64,000 bases of DNA from Belliella kenyensis (GCF_022549675.1 NZ_JAKZGR010000001.1:351941-415940); one strand, 5' to 3'; positions 9,450-17,779 are shown, counted from the stretch's first letter. Notes: generated from the letters alone by a model not told the origin. Numbers and translations are program-made.

Positions 9450-9932
9450 TTATATCAATGGATCATCAACGACTAGCTTTTTTTCATATTTTTCAACATT
9501 TACGCCAAACTTCTTGAGGAATTCTACACCTTCATCGAATGGAAGTCCCTTGTATTCCGCATAGGAATACAAATAGATCACACGATGTATGCCCATAGAG
9601 AAAATTATCCTAGCGCATGCCAAGCACGGAGCTAAAGTCACATAAAGAGTAGAACCCTCTACGGAAGTATTATTTTTGACTGCATAAAGAATGGCATTTT
9701 GCTCTGCATGAATAGCCAACGTGCAGCTTCCTTTACTGTCACGAGCGCATCCTTCGTGTGGAAATTCTTCGTCACAATTATGCGTTCCAGAAGGTGGCCC
9801 ATTATAACCGATGGAAATAATTCTTGTGTCCTTGGTCAAAACCGCCCCTACGTGTTTTTTGATACAATGAGATCTCTTGGCAAGATTTACTGCCAATTCC
9901 ATAAAAATATCGTCAAAATTCGGTTTGTTCAT
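9450..9932 (-). CDS. Deoxycytidylate (dCMP) deaminase family protein
   Basis: A 160-residue zinc-dependent deaminase. HAEQNA supplies the zinc ligand His and the catalytic Glu, and PCLACA supplies the two Cys ligands. The N-terminal segment with GYNGPPSGTHNCDEEFPHEGC is typical of the dCMP deaminase/ComEB branch, which converts dCMP to dUMP for thymidylate synthesis. ATG at 9932 gives MNKPNFDDIFMELA, a normal family start; the longer reading frame from 9995 adds 21 hydrophobic residues with no counterpart in the family. It appears to be a single-gene unit with a weak hairpin after it. Confidence 0.92.
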   Translation of the reverse strand: MNKPNFDDIFMELAVNLAKRSHCIKKHVGAVLTKDTRIISIGYNGPPSGTHNCDEEFPHEGCARDSKGSCTLAIHAEQNAILYAVKNNTSVEGSTLYVTLAPCLACARIIFSMGIHRVIYLYSYAEYKGLPFDEGVEFLKKFGVNVEKYEKKLVVDDPLI

Positions 9933-10064
9933 CTCTAAAGCGGTATGATAATTAAGGAAATTTCCAATGAGAAGGCAAAGAAAACAAATCTTCATGGGAT
10001 TGTGAGTCTCAATTCACAAATTTCAGAGGATTAATTTTTACTTTTGTATCAAAGCTAGTATAAC

Positions 10065-10346
10065 ATGGAAAAAGAGAAATTACCTGAAGAACAAATGATC
10101 GTCCGAGATTATCTTGCTAGACAGCGAACCACCCTTGCCAATGATAGAACGCTACTCTCTTATATACGGACATCCCTCTATTTTTTGGTTAGTGGAACAG
10201 CACTTATGGAAGTCAATGTGCTTAGCCATATTAGCGATCTGGGATATCTTGCATTTGCATTAAGTATCGGCCTGATGGGACTTGGCTTTTTCAATTATTT
10301 TAAAGTAAAAAAGAAGTTAAAAAGAGGTGTCTACAATACCATGTAA
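10065..10346 (+). CDS. DUF202 (YidH-like) small membrane protein
   Basis: A 93-residue inner membrane protein. The segment DYLARQRTTLANDRTLLSYIRTSL is the hallmark of the DUF202/YidH family, followed by two hydrophobic helices at about 35-55 and 62-82. The function of the family is unknown. A TACTTTTG element at 10039-10046 matches the Bacteroidota -7 consensus TAnnTTTG at a suitable distance from the start, but I see no clear -33 element. The gene precedes terC on the same strand with a 58-base gap, so the two may be co-transcribed. Confidence 0.88.
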   Translation: MEKEKLPEEQMIVRDYLARQRTTLANDRTLLSYIRTSLYFLVSGTALMEVNVLSHISDLGYLAFALSIGLMGLGFFNYFKVKKKLKRGVYNTM

Positions 10347-10404
10347 AATCTCTTAAGTGACCATTTTTGCCTATTGATTTTCAAAAAATGTAAATATTAT
10401 TTCT

Positions 10405-11388
10405 TTGGAATATATACAAGATAAAAGCTACGCGCTTATCGGATTCGCTGTAATCATCATAGGATTACTTGCAGTAGACTTATTTGTTTTCAATAAAGAA
10501 GCTCACAAAGTCTCGACCAAAGAAGCTCTATACTGGTCCATGGTTTGGATAGGAATAGGCTTACTATTTGGAGGCTATATTTACCTTGATTTTGGGCTTG
10601 AAAAGGCCTCGGATTACTACGCAGCGTTTATCATAGAAAAAGCTTTGAGTGTGGACAATCTTTTTGTCTTCATTCTAGTGTTTAAGTATTTCAAAGTTCC
10701 CGACAAGTATCAGCACAAAGTATTGTTCTATGGGATTTTGGGAGCGATTATTTTAAGAGCTATGTTTATTTTTTTTGGAGTGGCTCTTATTGAGTTGACT
10801 TTTCTTCCGACGTTTAGCATTTCTGGCTATGATATAAAGATCAATGTAATATTGACAATTTTTGGATTCTTCTTGATCTATGCTGGTATCAAGACATTCG
10901 GTCAAAGTGATGAGGATGATGCTTCACAGGATTTTTCACAATCATTGGGTACCAAATTGATACATAAAATATTCAGGGTAGACAATCATTATCATGGGGA
11001 CAAATTCTTCGTGAACATCAATGGAAAAAGGTTTGCGACGCAATTGCTCGTCGTCGTTGCAGTTATTGAATTTACAGACCTGTTGTTTGCTGTAGATTCC
11101 ATACCTGCAATTTTTGCCATTTCAAATGATCCAGTGATTTTATACACTTCCAATATTTTTGCAATCCTTGGACTTAGATCCTTATATTTTCTATTGGCCA
11201 ATAGCTTTGATATGTTTCATTACCTACATTATGGACTTTCATTCATTCTAGGTTTTGTAGGTTTCAAAATGCTTGTGTCGGCATTTTATCACCCACCAGC
11301 TTATATTTCTCTTACAATCATTATTTCCATACTTGCTATTAGTATATTGGCTTCATTGAAAAGGTACAAATCCTTAAAGAAAAGCTAA
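10405..11388 (+). CDS. TerC/Alx-family integral membrane protein
   Basis: A 327-residue protein with about nine membrane helices. The family signatures EKALSVDNLFVFILVF (about residues 79-94) and FTDLLFAVDSIPAIFAI (about 224-240), each with membrane-embedded Asp residues, are intact. TerC/Alx proteins are linked to manganese export and to tellurite resistance; recent work in other bacteria favours a metal-efflux role. The start is taken at TTG 10405 because no in-frame ATG lies upstream and the first helix begins within 12 residues. An Nramp-like metal importer lies about 9 kb upstream, but nothing links the two directly. Confidence 0.9.
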   Translation: MEYIQDKSYALIGFAVIIIGLLAVDLFVFNKEAHKVSTKEALYWSMVWIGIGLLFGGYIYLDFGLEKASDYYAAFIIEKALSVDNLFVFILVFKYFKVPDKYQHKVLFYGILGAIILRAMFIFFGVALIELTFLPTFSISGYDIKINVILTIFGFFLIYAGIKTFGQSDEDDASQDFSQSLGTKLIHKIFRVDNHYHGDKFFVNINGKRFATQLLVVVAVIEFTDLLFAVDSIPAIFAISNDPVILYTSNIFAILGLRSLYFLLANSFDMFHYLHYGLSFILGFVGFKMLVSAFYHPPAYISLTIIISILAISILASLKRYKSLKKS

Positions 11389-11438
11389 AAGTTTGGTAAA
11401 CTTCTTGCTGTAAATATTAAAAAAAACCAACAAACATT

Positions 11439-11648
11439 ATGAAAGCATTTGGAGTAATTTTAATCGTAGTGGGCATAGCCATGTTTATCTTTTCGGGATT
11501 TTCATTCAATACAGAAGAAAATATCATAGATGCAGGACCTATTCAGGTGAATAAAACAAAGGAAAATGAGGTAAATTGGCCAAATTATGCAGGGGGTATT
11601 AGCATTGCAGCAGGCATTATTTTATTGATTTCTACAAGAAAAAAATAA
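11439..11648 (+). CDS. Small two-helix membrane protein, unknown function
   Basis: A 69-residue protein with hydrophobic helices at about 4-21 and 49-64 and a short polar loop between them that contains ENIIDAGPIQVNKTKEN. The end is basic (TRKK). It resembles small DUF-type proteins such as the DUF3185 group, but I cannot assign it firmly. The start is an ATG preceded by an AT-rich spacer. It follows terC after 50 bases and could belong to the same transcript, which would end at the strong hairpin at 11680-11722. Confidence 0.65.
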   Translation: MKAFGVILIVVGIAMFIFSGFSFNTEENIIDAGPIQVNKTKENEVNWPNYAGGISIAAGIILLISTRKK

Positions 11649-11679
11649 ACTTTATAGTCCCATTTCAGGCTTTTTGGTT

Positions 11680-11722
11680 ATTTTCGGTATGATTTTCCCG
11701 TGGGGAAAATCATACCGAAAAT
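11680..11722. terminator. Perfect 20-bp inverted repeat with a 3-base loop
   Basis: Bases 11680-11699 and 11703-11722 are exact reverse complements (arm ATTTTCGGTATGATTTTCCC) separated by GTG. The hairpin lies between the small membrane protein gene and the exopolyphosphatase gene. It covers a GTG at 11700 that would otherwise be called as the start of the latter. It lacks a clear T-run on either side, so it may be a bidirectional terminator, an mRNA structure or a protein-binding palindrome. Confidence 0.6.
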
Positions 11723-11753
11723 CATTTTGCTATCATCAAACCTTAATCATATC

Positions 11754-12644
11754 TTGAAACTAGCCGCAGTAGATATAGGATCAAATGCCATTAGACTACA
11801 AATCACCAATGTAACTCAATATGAAGGTATAATTAACTTCAAAAAGCTTGAGTATTTGAGATTCCCACTGAGATTAGGTATGGATGTATTTCACGTCCAA
11901 AAAATCAGTGAAAAAAATAGAAGAAAGTTTGTCAAATTAATGAAAGCTTTCAAGCTTTTGATAGACTTGTATGAAGTCGATGACTATATGGTGTGTGCCA
12001 CTTCTGCTATGCGTGAATCTACCAATGGTAAGGAAATCGTAGAAGAAGTAAAGCAAGATGTAGGCTTGAAAATTCAAATTATTGATGGCAATAGAGAGGC
12101 TGAATTGATCAATCTAGCTTTGTGGTCATATATAGATGAGAAGCCTTATCTGCACATTGATGTAGGTGGCGGAAGCACCGAGCTCAATATATACAATAAA
12201 CAACAAAAAATCGCCTCCAAGTCATTCAAGATAGGTTCTGTAAGAGCTCTAGATGATAATATTCCTTTGGCTGTATGGAAAAGCATGAATAAATTTATCA
12301 GTGATCACATATCCAAAAAAGATAAAATCACATGTATCGGTACTGGCGGAAACATCAACAAGATTTTTGAACTTAGCAATCCATCCAAGAATAAAAGATA
12401 TATCAGCATAGAGAAAATCACTGAAATAAAAACTTATTTGGAATCATTTTCATACGATGATAGGGTGAACAAGTTGAATCTAAATCCAGATCGAGCGGAT
12501 GTCATTATACCTGCTAGTAAAATATATTTGGCAGCGATGTCAGCTGCAGCCTCCAAACGAATGATTGTGCCCGACGTTGGATTAAAAGATGGATTGATGA
12601 ATGTGCTTTATGAACGGAATAAATTGAAGAAAATACCCAAATAG
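11754..12644 (+). CDS. Ppx/GppA-family exopolyphosphatase
   Basis: A 296-residue member of the ASKHA-fold Ppx/GppA family, which releases phosphate from polyphosphate or hydrolyses pppGpp. It has the phosphate-1 motif AAVDIGSNAIRLQI at the extreme N-terminus, the phosphate-2 motif HIDVGGGSTEL and the GTGGNINK adenosine-type motif. The length matches the short, two-domain type, which lacks the C-terminal HD-like domain of E. coli Ppx. The start is set at TTG 11754, giving MKLAAVDIGSNAIR. A GTG at 11700 would add 18 residues but sits in the loop of a perfect hairpin. Whether Ppx or GppA activity dominates cannot be told. Confidence 0.87.
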   Translation: MKLAAVDIGSNAIRLQITNVTQYEGIINFKKLEYLRFPLRLGMDVFHVQKISEKNRRKFVKLMKAFKLLIDLYEVDDYMVCATSAMRESTNGKEIVEEVKQDVGLKIQIIDGNREAELINLALWSYIDEKPYLHIDVGGGSTELNIYNKQQKIASKSFKIGSVRALDDNIPLAVWKSMNKFISDHISKKDKITCIGTGGNINKIFELSNPSKNKRYISIEKITEIKTYLESFSYDDRVNKLNLNPDRADVIIPASKIYLAAMSAAASKRMIVPDVGLKDGLMNVLYERNKLKKIPK

Positions 12645-12672
12645 CAATTGCATTTAGTAATCTAAAGAAAAT

Positions 12673-12720
12673 AGTCAGCATGTGTTTTTGAAACTGTTTT
12701 TCAATGAACTCATGCTGACT
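12673..12720. terminator. Convergent terminator between ppx-like and fahA
   Basis: Arms AGTCAGCATG (12673-12682) and CATGCTGACT (12711-12720) pair perfectly, and the loop contains a smaller stem TTGAAA/TTTCAA. It lies between two convergent genes and is followed by TTTATAG on plus and ATTTTCTTT on minus, so it could end both transcripts. Confidence 0.65.
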
Positions 12721-12754
12721 TTATAGATTTAAAATAGTATTTGTTTTGTTTTTT

Positions 12755-14026
12755 TTAGGATGCTGGAAGAACTTTTGAACTTACTTCACCAAAGCCTACC
12801 CTGACACCATTGTGCTCACTGTATCCCTTCATGATGACTGTATCTCCATCTTCTATAAATGTTCTTTCATCGCCATCATTCAATTGTATTGGCTTTGTAC
12901 CTTTCCAGGCTAATTCTAGCATAGATCCGTAACTATCTGCTGTAGGACCAGATATTGTACCTGAGGCATACATATCTCCTACATTAATATTGCAACCGTT
13001 GATGGTATGGTGTGCTAGCTGTTGTGCTATATTCCAATACATGTATTTATAATTGGAAGAACATACTTTTGTTGCCTCCTTGTTTTCTGGCTTGATATAT
13101 ACCTCTAAGTTGATATCAAATGCATGATTTTTTTGGCATTGAAGATAGGGTAATACACTTGGCTCTTGCTTAGGACCTTCTATTCTTACAAATTCCAAAG
13201 CCTCCAATGTAACTATCCAAGGAGAGATACTTGAAGCAAAATTCTTTCCTAAGAATGGTCCCAATGGTACATACTCCCATGACTGAATATCTCTTGCTGA
13301 CCAGTCATTGAACAATACAAATCCGAATATAAAATCCTCTGCCTCATCTGTACTTACACTTTCGCCCATTTTAGTCTGCTTTCCAGTGATAAATGCAAGC
13401 TCTAACTCAAAATCTAGCCTTCTGCTTGGACCGAAAGCAGGAGCTTCCATGTCTCCATCTTTGAATTGACCTTTAGGTCTGCTGATAGGAATCCCAGAAG
13501 GAATGATAGACGAAGCTCTTCCATGATACCCCACTGGTAGATGCTTCCAGTTTGGCAGCAATGCATTATCAGGATCCCTGAACATTGCCCCTACATTGGT
13601 GGCGTGTTCTTTACTGCTATAAAAATCAGTGTAATCCCCTATCTTAACAGGAAGTAGCATAATAGCTTCTTTTCTTCCCACCATTGCTTTACCCCTACAT
13701 TGATGCTCTCGAAGGTTCTCATTGTCTTCCAAAAGCAAATCTTGAACCCTTTCCCTGACTTTTTTAGTAACAGATTTCCCTAACCCGATAAAGTCATTCA
13801 ATGTGTTTCTTTGGAAAATATCGTTTGGCAATTGGGTGATGTCTGAAAAAAAACCTTCATCGTGCAGCACTGACAGATCTACAATTTTGTCTCCAATTGC
13901 GATACCTGCTCTAGCGGAAATTCTCTTCGTTTCAAAAACTCCAAAAGGAAGATTATAAATAGTAAAGTCTGAATTTTTGGGTACTTGTACCCAAGAGGTC
14001 ATGGGTTTAATATTCTGATCACTCAT
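12755..14026 (-). CDS. fahA: Fumarylacetoacetase
   Basis: A 423-residue enzyme that hydrolyses fumarylacetoacetate to fumarate and acetoacetate, the last step of tyrosine and homogentisate breakdown. The calcium and active-site motif YTDFYSSKEHATNVG (Asp and catalytic His), the ELAFITG acidic pair and FNDWSARDIQ followed by GKNFA (Asp and Lys) match the eukaryotic-type enzyme along its whole length. Homogentisate dioxygenase and the other pathway genes are not in the window. A TAACTTTG element on the minus strand (14049-14056) fits the Bacteroidota -7 consensus and would give a short leader. Confidence 0.96.
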   Translation of the reverse strand: MSDQNIKPMTSWVQVPKNSDFTIYNLPFGVFETKRISARAGIAIGDKIVDLSVLHDEGFFSDITQLPNDIFQRNTLNDFIGLGKSVTKKVRERVQDLLLEDNENLREHQCRGKAMVGRKEAIMLLPVKIGDYTDFYSSKEHATNVGAMFRDPDNALLPNWKHLPVGYHGRASSIIPSGIPISRPKGQFKDGDMEAPAFGPSRRLDFELELAFITGKQTKMGESVSTDEAEDFIFGFVLFNDWSARDIQSWEYVPLGPFLGKNFASSISPWIVTLEALEFVRIEGPKQEPSVLPYLQCQKNHAFDINLEVYIKPENKEATKVCSSNYKYMYWNIAQQLAHHTINGCNINVGDMYASGTISGPTADSYGSMLELAWKGTKPIQLNDGDERTFIEDGDTVIMKGYSEHNGVRVGFGEVSSKVLPAS

Positions 14027-14139
14027 CTTTGAAAGTTTAATGATGGGGCAAAGTTAATATTTAATACCATATGTAAAAAAATAGTCCAAATACTGTAAAA
14101 AATATTAAAAATCAAATAGAGAAATTTGCAACAATCAAT

Positions 14140-14283
14140 TTAATTTTTTTGTTCATGCTTGTTTGCCTTGCATTTTTTAGAACAATAGATTACAGATTCC
14201 CAATTTTTCTCCCACTTTTTTCTCCAAGAAAATGGTCTATTACAGACTGGACATACTTTTTTTGGCAAAAACTGTTTTTTCAT
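14140..14283 (-). CDS. DUF2256 small zinc-ribbon-like protein (47 residues)
   Basis: A short reading frame starting at ATG 14283 and ending in TAA at 14140. The protein is basic and has two Cys pairs: [17 protein letters not shown] followed by [13 protein letters not shown]. The CPVC-x-RPF-x-WRKKW-x(n)-YCS-x-xC pattern is that of DUF2256, a family of about 50 residues of unknown function that probably binds zinc. It begins 20 bases after the MazG-like gene on the same strand and is the last gene of a compact operon. I am fairly sure it is real because the family pattern is complete across the frame. Confidence 0.82.
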   Translation of the reverse strand: MKKQFLPKKVCPVCNRPFSWRKKWEKNWESVIYCSKKCKANKHEQKN

Positions 14284-14303
14284 TTCTTTGAAACACGGTC
14301 ATG

Positions 14304-14645
14304 TCAAAATAGTTTTTCATTGTTCCTATGCCTATCAAAATCTCTCAAATTTTTCTTTTCAAAATTTTTTTTCATTGCCTCAGTTAGGTCTATCCCGGTT
14401 TGATTGGCAAGGCAGATTAGTACCCAAAGTACATCTGCCATCTCATCACCGAGATCTTGATTTTTATCAGATTCTTTGAATGATTGTTCACCATATTTCC
14501 TTGCCATGATTCTTGCCAACTCACCGACTTCTTCCATGAGAATTGTCATATTGGTAAGTTCACTGAAATATCTAACGCCTACAGTTTTTATCCAATGATC
14601 TACAGCGCTTTGAGCTTCTTTTATGGTTATATCTTCTTTTATCAT
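14304..14645 (-). CDS. MazG-like nucleotide pyrophosphohydrolase
   Basis: A 113-residue all-alpha NTP-PPase of the MazG-like superfamily. Metal-binding residues are visible in LMEEVGELARIMAR (EExxE type) and DEMADVLWVLICLANQ (ExxD type). These enzymes hydrolyse (d)NTPs to monophosphates and pyrophosphate, often to clean the nucleotide pool. The short, single-domain length matches stand-alone MazG-like proteins. Its start overlaps the end of dtd by 4 bases (ATGA), which implies translational coupling. The exact nucleotide preference cannot be inferred. Confidence 0.9.
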   Translation of the reverse strand: MIKEDITIKEAQSAVDHWIKTVGVRYFSELTNMTILMEEVGELARIMARKYGEQSFKESDKNQDLGDEMADVLWVLICLANQTGIDLTEAMKKNFEKKNLRDFDRHRNNEKLF

Positions 14646-15094
14646 ACTTTATTTTTTGAATCAATATGTATAGTAACAGGTCCATCATTTGTCAAGGATA
14701 CTTTCATATCTGCTCCAAATCTTCCAGTCGCTATGGGCTTTCCAATTAGGGTGGACAGAATCTGTATTACTTTTTCATATAATGGAATTGCTACTTCTGG
14801 CTTAGCAGCCTTAATATAAGAAGGCCTATTTCCTTTTTTCGTACTAGCATGAAGGGTAAACTGTGATACTAAAAGAATCTCACCTTTGATTTCAAGCAGA
14901 CTTTTGTTCATTATATGAGCCTCATCAGGAAAAATTCGCATGTTGACTATTTTATTACATAGCCACTCAATATCACTATGGTCATCGGCATGCTCTATTC
15001 CCAGTAGGATCATTAATCCTTCACCTATGTTACCAATTACTTGATTCTCTACCGTTACAGAAGCTGAGGAAACTCTTTGTAAAATGGCTATCAT
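14642..15094 (-). CDS. dtd: D-aminoacyl-tRNA deacylase
   Basis: A 150-residue cytoplasmic enzyme that removes D-amino acids (and glycine mis-attached to tRNA-Ala) from tRNA. The two signature motifs are clear: LLVSQFTLHA (SQFTL) and LTNDGPVTIHID (the NxGPVT motif carrying the cis-Gly-Pro selectivity loop). The length equals the family norm and the protein starts MIAILQRVSSASV, as most Dtd proteins do. It overlaps the upstream reductase gene and the downstream MazG-like gene by 4 bases each, so translation of the three is probably coupled. Confidence 0.96.
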   Translation of the reverse strand: MIAILQRVSSASVTVENQVIGNIGEGLMILLGIEHADDHSDIEWLCNKIVNMRIFPDEAHIMNKSLLEIKGEILLVSQFTLHASTKKGNRPSYIKAAKPEVAIPLYEKVIQILSTLIGKPIATGRFGADMKVSLTNDGPVTIHIDSKNKV

Positions 15095-15819
15095 ACTTTT
15101 TGAGTTAATTCTTGCATAGTCCCAGAAGGTATCACTTCTACCCGAAGGTGATTTTCATTCACTGCATAGTCGATCATGGATTTAGCCACTTGATGATCAT
15201 AGATAGGACGTATCTTCTTGAGTAGCTTTAGCCAAATCAATGGTTTCATGACTATTTTAGCAACTTCCTCTCCAAATCGGAATTCCGATCTACTTCCCAT
15301 AAGAAGGGATGGTTGAAAAATCCCTAGATAACCAAAAGATAGAACTTTAAGGTCTTCCTCTGTTTCTCCTTTGACCTGATTATAGAATATATTTGACGTA
15401 GGATCGGCACCGAGTGCACTGACATAGAGAAATTTTTTAGCCCCAAGCTTTTTTACAAACTCTGCATAGTTGATTACAAAATCGTGATCTACTTTATAAA
15501 ATTGCTCTTTGGAACCAGCCTGCTTTATAGTAGTCCCTAGTGAACAGAAAGCATGAATTTCAAACAGTCTATTGTTAATAGCATCTACAAATGGAAATAA
15601 TATTCCCCCAATATCTTCCTTTCTCAACATCATCTCCAAATCCCATTCTCTCATGTTATTCATATCACCTGCTATTTGAATTAGCTTTTCATGTTTTAAA
15701 GCTAATTTTCTTCTACCGATGGATAGAACATGTGCATACTCTGGGTGTTGAATCAATTGATGCATGAGCTGCATTCCTATCAATCCAGAAGTACCAGATA
15801 TTATTGCGATTTTTTTCAT
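15091..15819 (-). CDS. NAD(P)-binding oxidoreductase, TIP30/HTATIP2-like
   Basis: A 242-residue protein with an N-terminal Rossmann motif ISGTSGLIGMQL (GxxGxxG) and the LSIGRRK Arg segment typical of atypical short-chain dehydrogenases that bind NADP. The central FLYVSALGADPTSNIFYNQVKGETEEDL carries the Ser and the YxxxK-like pair in the form YNQVKG. Human TIP30 and bacterial NAD-dependent epimerase-like proteins share this layout. The substrate is unknown. It follows the YkvA-like gene after 6 bases and overlaps dtd by 4. Confidence 0.8.
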   Translation of the reverse strand: MKKIAIISGTSGLIGMQLMHQLIQHPEYAHVLSIGRRKLALKHEKLIQIAGDMNNMREWDLEMMLRKEDIGGILFPFVDAINNRLFEIHAFCSLGTTIKQAGSKEQFYKVDHDFVINYAEFVKKLGAKKFLYVSALGADPTSNIFYNQVKGETEEDLKVLSFGYLGIFQPSLLMGSRSEFRFGEEVAKIVMKPLIWLKLLKKIRPIYDHQVAKSMIDYAVNENHLRVEVIPSGTMQELTQKV

Positions 15820-15825
15820 GCTAGC

Positions 15826-16251
15826 TTAAATTGGTTTATTTCCATTGACTCTCTCCCACTCCAGAAACTCTTCAACTTCAATCTTTAGCGCATTGAAAAT
15901 AGCTATGATCACAGAGATATCATCTGCATAACCGATGACAGGTAGAAAGTCAGGAATAAAATCTATGGGAGTCACAAAGTATAAAATTCCAAGTACAAGT
16001 AGACCTAGGGTTTTCATAGAGAGCTTATGTTCTCCAGATTTGTGAGCATAAATCATCCGTTTAAAGATCATAAGAGGTTCCATAGCAAGTTGAACTTTTG
16101 GATGATCTTTAAGCTGATGTAACCTTACAGAGGCACTTTTCATGAGTTGTTTTAATTTACCCTCTTCACCAATGATTGCATTGACTTGATTCATGTAGCG
16201 CTGTTTGGCTTTTTCAAAATATGCTTGTGACTTCTTTATATTGATTCCCAT
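15826..16251 (-). CDS. YkvA-family (DUF1232) membrane protein
   Basis: A 141-residue protein with a basic N-terminal helical region and a C-terminal DUF1232 segment. The conserved YFVTPIDFIPDFLPVIGYADDISVI (at about residues 92-116, quoted here as a motif with key residues P-D-x-I-P-D and G-x-x-D-D) is diagnostic of YkvA. The function of the family is unknown; it is predicted to be membrane-associated. It sits 3 bases after the upstream gene in a compact operon. Confidence 0.86.
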   Translation of the reverse strand: MGINIKKSQAYFEKAKQRYMNQVNAIIGEEGKLKQLMKSASVRLHQLKDHPKVQLAMEPLMIFKRMIYAHKSGEHKLSMKTLGLLVLGILYFVTPIDFIPDFLPVIGYADDISVIIAIFNALKIEVEEFLEWERVNGNKPI

Positions 16252-16254
16252 AAT

Positions 16255-16776
16255 TTAAAAGTAAATGCTAATTTCAGATTTTACCTGATTCAGTGCATTT
16301 TGTATGCCATCATTTCTATTTTCCAATGATTTCTGAAAAATTCTCTTTCCCAAATCAATCCCCCTAGCTTCGCTATTCATGTCTTGATAGGCAGTATTGA
16401 TCATGGTGACTACTGATTCTACAGCACCTCGCACGGATTGCCAAGTAGCATCTGAAAAATAAATCTGCTGTGAAAGATTATGATTAAACTCCTCTCTCAC
16501 CTCGTACAACAATTGAGCATGTAAATCTTTTGCAGAAAAATCAGGCTGATTTACTCTTCTGACAAGATTATTCGGGGTAATTCTTTCTAATAAAAGACAA
16601 ATTCTTTCCGCTGCTTGAAGACGTACTGGTATTAATAATTCTGAGTTTTTTGTTTTGATATGAATCAATTGATTCTCTCTTTCTCTCTTCAAAAAGGAAA
16701 CAACTGTCAAATACATACCATAAATAACTAAACTAGCGGGTAAAACGATTTTTAATAACTCCGAAATAAGCTCCAT
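16255..16776 (-). CDS. Conserved Bacteroidota protein with one N-terminal membrane helix (DUF7935-like)
   Basis: A 173-residue protein with a single N-terminal membrane helix at about 8-28 and a long soluble, helical domain. It contains PVRLQAAERICLLLERITP and LRQ/LSQQIYFSDATW-type segments that I associate with a Bacteroidota-specific family (DUF7935). No catalytic motif is visible and the role is unknown. It is the first gene of a six-gene minus-strand operon, with a 3-base gap to the YkvA gene, so its promoter should lie in 16777-16890. Confidence 0.7.
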   Translation of the reverse strand: MELISELLKIVLPASLVIYGMYLTVVSFLKRERENQLIHIKTKNSELLIPVRLQAAERICLLLERITPNNLVRRVNQPDFSAKDLHAQLLYEVREEFNHNLSQQIYFSDATWQSVRGAVESVVTMINTAYQDMNSEARGIDLGKRIFQKSLENRNDGIQNALNQVKSEISIYF

Positions 16777-16890
16777 GCATGATATTCATTTAATGAGAGT
16801 GTGAATATCTGAATTTTTGAGAGCTTTTTGGAATTAAGTCTCTTTTAAATCACAAAAATTGCTAACCTAGTTTGATTGATGCTTAAAAGT

Positions 16891-17169
16891 TCAAGCAAAA
16901 ATCCTATCTGAAGACAAATCTAATTCTGACAGATACTTTTCAAAATTCAAATAATTGATTTCTTTTATCATCATGATCAAGGTATGTGCAAACTCTTGCT
17001 TACACATGCTGACAAAAAAACTAAAATTCTCTTCTTGACATTTTCTTACTCTATTCTCGTCAAAAATTCTAGTTAATTCAGCCTTACTTTTTGCTTTTAC
17101 CAGCAATTTATCTTGATCCTTTTCATTTATCACGATAGAAAAAGTACCGTGTAGCGAATTAATTACCAT
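16891..17169 (-). CDS. Hypothetical protein, 92 residues
   Basis: A soluble 92-residue protein starting at ATG 17169. It has no membrane segment and is rich in charged residues. The first part (GTFSIVINEKDQDKLLVKAK) looks like a small beta sheet and the second part is helical, with two Cys at about 43 and 56. I do not recognise a family. The frame is uninterrupted, has protein-like composition and is separated from the next operon by about 115 bases, so it is probably a real single gene. Confidence 0.5.
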   Translation of the reverse strand: MVINSLHGTFSIVINEKDQDKLLVKAKSKAELTRIFDENRVRKCQEENFSFFVSMCKQEFAHTLIMMIKEINYLNFEKYLSELDLSSDRIFA

Positions 17170-17318
17170 ATTAATAATTCTATTATTCTCTGACTAATAA
17201 ATAAAACATGAAAGTAACTCTTATTTCACTGAAAATCAAACCTATAAAAAGTCTAAATTTTAGTGCACCCTAACGCTTTTACTGATTTACGCAAAATTAT
17301 GAATAATCAGATTTACTT

Positions 17319-17344
17319 AAAATACCCTAATCGGGGTATTTTTT
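17319..17344 (+). terminator. Orphan terminator-like hairpin with T-run
   Basis: AAAATACCC (17319-17327) pairs with GGGTATTTT (17334-17342) and is followed by further T residues, giving a plus-strand intrinsic terminator shape. No recognised plus-strand gene precedes it, since the gene on its left is on the minus strand and reads away. The opposite strand has only TTTTAAG after the stem. Confidence 0.5.
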
Positions 17345-17746
17345 AATAAAATCCACATGATTTCAAAAACATGAATAGCAAACCATATAGCTGATCGCCA
17401 TAACATCAAAGATATGTAAGGTTGATTACATTATCATCAAATAAAATATAATTTTACTATTAAATAATTTAAAATATCACACATACTTCAAATTTTACAT
17501 AAAATTATATTTATTCACTTTAAAGTAAGTAGAAAATTGTGAATAGTCTGAAATTCGATTAAACACTTATCAGCCATTTTCAAGCAATCTTGCATTTAGA
17601 ATGTAAATTATATTCGCATGATATGTGATTCTATGTTATCCCACAAAAAATGTGATATTTAAGAAAATTTTTCTTATTGATAGACAAGGGATTAAATTTT
17701 CATAAAAGAAATAGCCAAATTTTAATGCTTAATATACATTTCGTGT

Positions 17747-17779
17747 TTTGTTAATTTAAATAATAATCCTTTATATTTG
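17747..17779 (+). promoter_or_regulatory. Bacteroidota-type promoter of the tRNA-Ser/tRNA-Pro operon
   Basis: TTTG at 17747-17750 and TATATTTG at 17772-17779 are separated by 21 bases. This matches the primary-sigma consensus of Bacteroidota (TTTG, about 19-21 bases, TAnnTTTG). Transcription should start near 17786, leaving a leader of about 85 bases before tRNA-Ser. Confidence 0.65.

Noticed and set aside
14149..14403. Plus-strand frame of 84 codons, rich in Phe
   Set aside because: It is antisense to the DUF2256 and MazG-like genes and has no family features.
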